A stretch of DNA of 8,747 nucleotides from JACDAN01 sp036380355 (GTDB taxonomy: Bacteria; Actinomycetota; Thermoleophilia; Gaiellales; Gaiellaceae), in contig DASVEW010000092.1 of assembly GCA_036380355.1 (NCBI GenBank), positions 1-8,747 on the forward strand, in the 5' to 3' direction. Position numbers and translations under genes: made by a program. Positions 5,000 through 8,747 of the stretch are shown here, piece after piece (position 1 is the stretch's first letter; every line of letters begins with the position of its first letter). The notes under the pieces were generated by a model. The model had not been told where the DNA came from. It ran no database searches and saw nothing but the letters and a program-made list of their open reading frames with translations.

Positions 5000-5611
5000 A
5001 TGCAGATCACCGGCCAGGCGGTCACCCGCACCTGCGCCATCTGCGACCGAAGCCTCCTGCAGGGCGAGCGCGCGGTGCGGTATGCCCCCGACGGGGGCGA
5101 GTTCGTCGACGTCTGCCCGCTCTGCCAGGAGATCGCGGCGGAGTACGGGTGGGTCAAGGAAGGGAGCCCGACGACGCCCACGGTTCCCGTCCAGCGCCGC
5201 CGGCGCAAGGGCCTGCTCTCCTCGATCTTCGCGCCGCTCCAGTCGGCGCCGGAGGAGACCGTCGCCTCGGAGCCGATCCTCCGCCGGCTGAGCGAACCGG
5301 AGCTCCAGACCGTCGAGGCCGCCGACCTCTACAACGCGAGCGACTACCGCCGCACGATCGGCGGCGTCGCGAAGAGCCTCGGCGAGCCGCGGGCGAGCAT
5401 CCTGCCGCTCTCCGGTGTGAACCAGGAGCTCGTGATCACGATCGCCTGGGACATCACCTGGTACCAGTACCGCGTCTCGCCCGAGTCGGCCCAGCCGGTA
5501 AAGCTCGAGGCGCGGGGACACGAGCTCGCCGAGCTCGACGGCGCCTTCCAGTCCTGGAACGCGAGGATCCAGCCGGACGGCAGGATCGTCCCCCAGATCG
5601 CACGCGTCTAG
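5000..5611 (+). CDS. Hypothetical protein with N-terminal Cys4 zinc ribbon (203 aa)
   Basis: Residues 1-50 hold two CxxC knuckles, C12-A-I-C15 and C39-P-L-C42, spaced as in a treble-clef or zinc-ribbon fold (CAICDRSLLQGE ... VDVCPLCQE). A basic linker, VQRRRRKGLLSSIFAPLQ (about 63-80), follows. The C-terminal domain (about 90-203) begins with a helix PELQTVEAADLYNASDYRRTIGG. It continues with strands around QELVITIAWDITWYQYRVSP and ends ELAELDGAFQSWNARIQPDGRIVPQIARV. There is no signal peptide or membrane segment, so it is cytoplasmic. I know no named family for this arrangement; a DNA- or RNA-linked regulatory role is conceivable but unproved. The ATG follows a TAAGAT -10 by eight bases, suggesting a leaderless transcript. 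It is divergent from the PadR operon. Confidence 0.85.
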   Translation: MQITGQAVTRTCAICDRSLLQGERAVRYAPDGGEFVDVCPLCQEIAAEYGWVKEGSPTTPTVPVQRRRRKGLLSSIFAPLQSAPEETVASEPILRRLSEPELQTVEAADLYNASDYRRTIGGVAKSLGEPRASILPLSGVNQELVITIAWDITWYQYRVSPESAQPVKLEARGHELAELDGAFQSWNARIQPDGRIVPQIARV

Positions 5612-5630
5612 CGGTTTCCGGACCCGTCCC

Positions 5631-5636
5631 TAAGAT
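5631..5636 (+). promoter_or_regulatory. Possible -10 of the 71-aa protein gene
   Basis: TAAGAT is the same hexamer as before the upstream gene. It ends 15 bases before the ATG at 5652, giving a leader of about eight or nine bases, too short for a normal Shine-Dalgarno; none is seen. Confidence 0.45.
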
Positions 5637-5651
5637 GCGCCGTAGATCCCG

Positions 5652-5867
5652 ATGATCTACTGCGTCATCCCCGCCGAGCTAGCGGACGAGCTCTTCGACA
5701 AGCTCACCGACTACTACAAGGACAACCCCAACGTCGAGGTGATCGTCGACCGGCGGACCGGCCCCGACCGCCGCAAGGGGAAGGCCGCAGGCGGCAAGCG
5801 AGAGCTCCGCGACCGGCGCCGGCCCCGCGCGCCGGGAACCTTCCTCAAGACCGATCCGCCCGACTAA
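5652..5867 (+). CDS. Small basic hypothetical protein with paired DRR motifs (71 aa)
   Basis: The N-terminal half looks like a compact alpha/beta unit: strand MIYCVIP, helix AELADELFDKLTDYYKDN, strand NVEVIVD. The second half is dominated by Arg in two related motifs, VDRRTGPDRRKG (about 33-44) and RELRDRRRPRAP (about 50-61), then TFLKTDPPD. The DRRxGxDRR pattern recurs in many uncharacterised actinobacterial and proteobacterial proteins. From memory, near-identical layouts occur in Thermoleophilia. It has no membrane segment, and the one Cys (residue 4) is not in a metal motif. The basic arm suggests binding to nucleic acid or another polyanion, which is inference only. It starts 40 bases after the zinc-ribbon gene with its own TAAGAT -10, so the two may be separately transcribed. 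Confidence 0.82.
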   Translation: MIYCVIPAELADELFDKLTDYYKDNPNVEVIVDRRTGPDRRKGKAAGGKRELRDRRRPRAPGTFLKTDPPD

Positions 5868-6046
5868 TCTAGAGGCTCGATGCGAAATTTCGCCGTGCCG
5901 GATGACACTCCAGACACTGCGCCGGATCACCTCGTTCAGCCACGGCACGTAGCGCTGCTACGCGCCGCGACCGACCGCGCTGCCCGGCTTGGCCTGGAGC
6001 GCCCCCGACGGCGGCCAAATTTCCCACCGACCCTCTAGGCGCCGTC
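5868..6046. other. Intergenic region before aldehyde dehydrogenase: palindrome, hairpin, weak 52-codon ORF
   Basis: This 179-base gap has more A/T at codon-third-like positions than its neighbours. TAATCT at 5865-5870 fits a TANNNT -10, nine bases before an ATG at 5880. That ATG opens 52 codons ending at TAG 6036-6038, eight bases before the dehydrogenase ATG, but only about two thirds of its codons end in G/C, so I do not call it a gene. A perfect 12-bp palindrome GCGAAATTTCGC lies at 5882-5893, just after the proposed start point, and AAATTT recurs at 6017-6022. CGTAGC (5948-5953) and GCTACG (5957-5962) form a 6-bp hairpin with a 3-base loop. There is no clear promoter or Shine-Dalgarno next to the dehydrogenase, so this region probably carries its control. 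Confidence 0.5.
5882..5893. repeat. Perfect 12-bp palindrome, possible operator
   Basis: GCGAAATTTCGC is fully self-complementary and AT-rich at its centre. It lies 12 bases after a TANNNT hexamer (5865-5870), a position where a dimeric repressor would block transcription. No regulator gene is adjacent except PadR (about 940 bases away), whose own site looks different. Confidence 0.4.
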
Positions 6047-7546
6047 ATGGCGCTGCTCGGAGCGAAGACCTTCCAGAACTACGTCGCCGGCGAGTGGTGC
6101 GACGCCGCCTCCGGCGAGACGTTCGAGTCCACGTCGCCCGCGAACGGCGAGGCGATCGGAACGTTCCCGCTCTCCGGCACGGAGGACGTCGACCGCGCGG
6201 TCGCTGCGGCCAAGGAGGCGTTCGAGGACTGGCGCCTCGTGCCGGCGCCGAAGCGCGGCGAGATCCTCTTCCGCTTCGGCGAGCTGCTGAAGGGCGAGAA
6301 GGAGGATCTCGCGCAGCTCATGTCGCGCGAGATGGGAAAGGTGCTCGCCGAGGCGCGCGGCGACGTGCAGGAAGCGATCGACATGGCGTACTACATGGGC
6401 GGCGAGGGCCGCCGCCTGTTCGGCCAGACGACGCCGTCGGAGCTGAAGGACAAGTTCCAGATGAGCGTCCGCATGCCCATCGGCGTCATCGGCGTGATCA
6501 CGCCGTGGAACTTCCCGATCGCGATCCCGTCCTGGAAGACCCTGCCGGCGCTCGTCGCCGGGAACACGATCGTCTTCAAGCCCGCGACCGACACGCCGAC
6601 GCTCGGCCAGCGCTACGTCGAGCTCCTGCTCGAGGCGGGGCTGCCGCCGGGCGTCCTGAACGTCGTCCACGGCGGCGGCGGCGCGGTCGGCGAGGCGATC
6701 GTGCGGCATCCGGACGTCCGCGTGATCTCGCTCACCGGCTCGCGCGAGACCGGTGTCGCCGTTCTCAAGGCGGCTGCGGACGGGCTCAAGCACGTCCACC
6801 TCGAGCTGGGCGGGAAGAACGCAATCATCGTCCTGGACGACGCCGATCTGGACCTGGCCGTCGAGGGCATCATCTGGTCGGCGTTCGGCACCTCCGGCCA
6901 GCGCTGCACGGCCGCCAGCCGCGTGATCGTCCAGCGCGGCGCGTACGAGGAGCTGCAGGGGAAGCTCGTCTCCGCCGCGGAGCAGCTGCGCCTCGGCTAC
7001 GGCTGGGAGGACGACACGGACGTCGGTCCCGTGATCAACCGGCGCTCGCTGGAGAAGATCCACTCGTACACGGAGATCGGCAAGGGTGAGGGCGCCAAGC
7101 TCCTGACGGGCGGCGAGGTCGCCTCCGGCGACGGCCTGTCCGACGGCTTCTACTACCGGCCGACGATCTTCGCGGACGTCGAGCCGGGCATGCGGATCGC
7201 CCAGGAGGAGATCTTCGGCCCGACGACGGCGCTGATTCCGGTCGACTCGTTCGACGAGGCGATCCGGGGCGCGAACGGCGTCAAGTACGGTCTCTCGTCC
7301 TCGATCTTCACCCGGGACGTGAACAAGGCCTTCCGCGCCATGCGCGACCTGGACACCGGGATCACGTACATCAACGCCGGCACGATCGGCGCCGAGGTCC
7401 ACCTCCCGTTCGGCGGGACGAAGGACACGGGCAACGGCCATCGCGAGGCCGGCCAGGCGGCGCTCGACGTCTTCACCGAGTGGAAGTCCATCTACGTCGA
7501 CTACTCGGGCCGGCTCCAGAAAGCCCAGATCGACACGGCCGAGTAG
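6047..7546 (+). CDS. NAD(P)-dependent aldehyde dehydrogenase
   Basis: At 499 residues this is a full-length ALDH-superfamily enzyme, which oxidises an aldehyde to a carboxylic acid with NAD(P)+ in the cytoplasm. The expected residues are present. Asn155 lies in TPWNF and Lys178 in FKPA, while GSRETG (231-236) is the cofactor loop. Glu253 in HLELGGKNA is the general base, Cys287 in GTSGQRCTAASR is the nucleophile, and Glu388 in QEEIFGP binds the nicotinamide ribose. The C-terminal LPFGGTKDTGNGHREAG and FTEWKSIYVDYSG are typical. ELGGKNA rather than ELGGNNA argues against the ALDH7 group; the substrate cannot be fixed from sequence. The ATG at 6047 has no Shine-Dalgarno and follows a weak ORF by eight bases. 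It is followed after only two bases by the cupin gene and then the MBL-fold gene, so the three probably form an operon. Confidence 0.95.
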   Translation: MALLGAKTFQNYVAGEWCDAASGETFESTSPANGEAIGTFPLSGTEDVDRAVAAAKEAFEDWRLVPAPKRGEILFRFGELLKGEKEDLAQLMSREMGKVLAEARGDVQEAIDMAYYMGGEGRRLFGQTTPSELKDKFQMSVRMPIGVIGVITPWNFPIAIPSWKTLPALVAGNTIVFKPATDTPTLGQRYVELLLEAGLPPGVLNVVHGGGGAVGEAIVRHPDVRVISLTGSRETGVAVLKAAADGLKHVHLELGGKNAIIVLDDADLDLAVEGIIWSAFGTSGQRCTAASRVIVQRGAYEELQGKLVSAAEQLRLGYGWEDDTDVGPVINRRSLEKIHSYTEIGKGEGAKLLTGGEVASGDGLSDGFYYRPTIFADVEPGMRIAQEEIFGPTTALIPVDSFDEAIRGANGVKYGLSSSIFTRDVNKAFRAMRDLDTGITYINAGTIGAEVHLPFGGTKDTGNGHREAGQAALDVFTEWKSIYVDYSGRLQKAQIDTAE

Positions 7547-7548
7547 CG

Positions 7549-7905
7549 CTGGACGACGCCGTCGATCTCGCGCAGAAGCTCGCCTCGTTCGACGAGCACT
7601 TCGCGCCGCGGATCGTCGGCTACTACAACGAGAACAAGCTCGAGGTCGCCAAGCTCGAGGGCGAGTTCGTCTGGCACTCGCATCCCGACACCGACGACTT
7701 CTTCCTCGTCCTCAAGGGCCGGCTGACGATCCAGCTGCGCGATCGCGACGTGGAGCTCGGCGAGGGTGACCTCTTCGTCGTGCCGCGCGGCGTCGAGCAC
7801 CGGCCGGTGGCCGAGGAGGAGGCGCACATCCTGCTGATCGAGCCGAAAGGGACGCCGAACACCGGCGATTCGGAGGCGCAGCCGGCGCCGGAGATCGAGC
7901 TCTAG
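7549..7905 (+). CDS. Single-domain cupin protein (118 aa, probable CTG start)
   Basis: This is a small beta-barrel cupin. From the CTG at 7549, motif 1 is G38-EFVW-H43-S-H45-PDTDDFFLVLKG57. The usual Glu ligand is replaced by Asp (D49/D50). Motif 2 is G73-DLFVV-P79-R-G81-VE-H84. Two His of motif 1 and H84 of motif 2 can hold a metal. The N-terminal DDAVDLAQKLASFDEHFAPRIVGYYN matches where, from memory, related cupins begin. No ATG, GTG or TTG lies between the dehydrogenase stop and the conserved region. The choices are CTG 7549, two bases after that stop, or GTG 7480, which overlaps the dehydrogenase by 67 bases and adds an unrelated-looking extension. The first is more natural but lacks a good Shine-Dalgarno. 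It may bind or modify a small molecule of the same pathway as the dehydrogenase; the exact role is unknown. Confidence 0.85.
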   Translation: MDDAVDLAQKLASFDEHFAPRIVGYYNENKLEVAKLEGEFVWHSHPDTDDFFLVLKGRLTIQLRDRDVELGEGDLFVVPRGVEHRPVAEEEAHILLIEPKGTPNTGDSEAQPAPEIEL

Positions 7906-7909
7906 CACC

Positions 7910-8644
7910 GTGGACGTCCGCCTCCTGGGCAGCGGCGGATGGCTGCCGACCGACTCGCGTGAGACGGCCTGCGTCTACGTGCGGGACGGGGCCGACCTGC
8001 TCGTGCTCGACGCCGGAACGGGGCTGCGCCGGCTCGTCACGGAGCCGCAGCTCGTCGACGGCGTGGAGCGCGTTCACGTCGCGCTTACGCACTTCCACCT
8101 CGACCACATCGTCGGGCTGGCCGCGCTCTCCGGCTTCGGCGTCGAGGCACGCGAGGTCTGGATGCCGGCCCGGCTGCTCGCGGGCGCACAAGCCGGAGAC
8201 CTGCTCGAACGTCTGCTCGGGCCGCCGTTCATGCTGGGTGCCGCCCGGGTTGCCGCAGCCCGGGAGCTCGAGGGCGACGCGGAGATCGGACCCTTTCGGG
8301 TGGAGATCCGGATCCAGGAGCAGCATCCCGGCCGTTCGCTGGCCTTCAAGGTGGACGGGGCGCTCGCCTACTGCACCGACACCGCCTACGACCCCGCCAA
8401 CGTCGAGTTCGCGCGCGGGGCCCGTCTGCTCCTCCACGAGGCCTTCTGGCCGGGCGAGACGACGGACGACCCCGGCCACACGGCCTCGGGCGAGGCCGGG
8501 CGGCTCGCCGCGGAGGCCGGAGTCGAGCGACTCGTGCTGGTGCACGTCAACCCCGAGGCGGACGACGAGGAGAAGCTCGCCCGCTCCGCTCGGGCCCGCT
8601 TCGCGCCGGCCGAGGTCGGCCGCGACGGGCTCGTGCTTATGTGA
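7910..8644 (+). CDS. Metallo-beta-lactamase-fold hydrolase, RNase Z-like
   Basis: This 244-residue protein has the full set of zinc ligands of the RNase Z-like branch. Motif II is THFHLDH (H61, H63, D65, H66), H139 lies in QHPGRSLAF, D157 in YCTDT, H176 in LLHEAFW, H190 in PGHTAS and H212 in LVHVNP. The start VRLLGSGGWLP and LVLDAGTGL (32-40) are typical of this branch. Such proteins are phosphodiesterases acting on tRNA 3' ends, cyclic nucleotides or small phosphodiesters such as PhnP substrates. I cannot see the long exosite arm of true tRNase Z, and the GHTAS/VHVNP layout fits the general small-molecule members. The GTG at 7910 comes four bases after the cupin stop and lacks a strong Shine-Dalgarno, so it is probably co-translated with the genes before it. 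Its stop overlaps the convergent gene at the right edge by eight bases. Confidence 0.9.
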   Translation: MDVRLLGSGGWLPTDSRETACVYVRDGADLLVLDAGTGLRRLVTEPQLVDGVERVHVALTHFHLDHIVGLAALSGFGVEAREVWMPARLLAGAQAGDLLERLLGPPFMLGAARVAAARELEGDAEIGPFRVEIRIQEQHPGRSLAFKVDGALAYCTDTAYDPANVEFARGARLLLHEAFWPGETTDDPGHTASGEAGRLAAEAGVERLVLVHVNPEADDEEKLARSARARFAPAEVGRDGLVLM

Positions 8645-8747
8645 AGGTGAGGATGTGGTGGAGCTCGAGGTCGAGGCCGTTGGCGGTGCAGCGCGCGAGC
8701 TTGCAGATCCCGTCCGCCTCCTCGAAGCAGAGGACGAGCGCGTCCAT
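8637..8747 (-). CDS. Partial or very short minus-strand gene, function unknown
   Basis: On the minus strand an open frame runs from the right edge to TAA at 8639-8637. The visible 36 residues begin MDALVLCFEEADGICKLARC and end LELHHILTFT. Every codon but the last sense codon (ACA) ends in G or C, which is strong coding bias. The first visible codon is ATG exactly at the window edge (8747-8745), so this is either a 36-residue protein or, more likely, the C-terminal end of a longer gene. Three Cys and a His pair are visible but form no known motif. Its stop lies eight bases inside the end of the convergent MBL-fold gene. Confidence 0.6.
   Translation of the reverse strand: MDALVLCFEEADGICKLARCTANGLDLELHHILTFT

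Noticed and set aside
5901..5922. Short direct repeat GACACT-N3-GACACT and repeated CGGATnAC in the intergenic region
   Set aside because: They are too short and isolated to separate from chance.
5989..7089. 366-codon plus-strand frame overlapping the aldehyde dehydrogenase
   Set aside because: It is a shifted-frame shadow of the dehydrogenase, very rich in Arg/Gly/Ala and with no recognisable fold.
6035..7441. 468-codon minus-strand frame opposite the aldehyde dehydrogenase
   Set aside because: It is antisense to an enzyme with all catalytic residues in place and has no domains of its own.
7712..8545. 277-codon minus-strand frame opposite the cupin and hydrolase
   Set aside because: It is antisense to two genes with complete metal-binding motifs and is low complexity at its end.
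1..8747. Mobile elements, CRISPR arrays, phage or defence systems, biosynthetic clusters
   Set aside because: I saw no transposase, integrase, regular spaced repeats, restriction or abortive-infection proteins, or synthase domains; base composition is uniform apart from short regulatory patches.

Overview
The window is GC-rich throughout, and its genes end nearly every codon in G or C. A WhiG/FliA-type sigma factor, TANNNT-type -10 elements a few bases before start codons (leaderless-style), GTG/TTG starts and the mix of families suggest a high-GC actinobacterium. A Thermoleophilia-like lineage (Gaiellales/Solirubrobacterales) is my best guess. It rests on resemblance of the small hypothetical proteins to what I remember of that group, not on a search.

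Layout. Left edge (1-155): tRNA-Trp(CCA) on the minus strand with its own promoter, pointing out of the window. The minus-strand ATG at 3-1 could be the start of the next gene; tRNA-Trp often precedes secE-nusG. Region 156-1988: a very acidic 43-residue ORF, a two-helix membrane ORF, then a tightly packed group of a 32-residue leader ORF (possibly leaderless), the sigma factor and a GrpB/UPF0157 protein. The leader ORF overlaps the sigma start by GTGA, and GrpB starts one base after the sigma stop. Region 2037-4282: a full-length EF-G-like GTPase with its own -10 and a strong Shine-Dalgarno, with altered G3 and G4 motifs. It is followed by a strongly coding 64-residue ORF with no standard start, probably read from a CTG overlapping the EF-G stop. 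Region 4304-4940: a GC hairpin, then a minus-strand operon of a PadR-type repressor and a 66-residue coiled-coil partner, with a likely autoregulatory operator over the padR start.

Region 5000-5867 (+): a 203-residue protein with a Cys4 zinc ribbon and a 71-residue basic protein, each behind a TAAGAT -10. Region 5868-6046 is an intergenic stretch with a perfect palindrome and a weak 52-codon ORF. Region 6047-8644 (+): a probable operon of aldehyde dehydrogenase, a one-domain cupin (probably CTG start) and an RNase Z-like metallo-beta-lactamase-fold hydrolase. The right edge holds the end of a minus-strand gene that overlaps the hydrolase stop by 8 bases.

Most genes are housekeeping or regulatory. 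I see no phage, transposon, CRISPR or defence island. The notable content is small: unannotated short ORFs with strong codon bias, two probable CTG starts, a possible leaderless leader coupled to a sigma factor, an EF-G paralogue with unusual G motifs, and a PadR two-gene operon with a readable operator.
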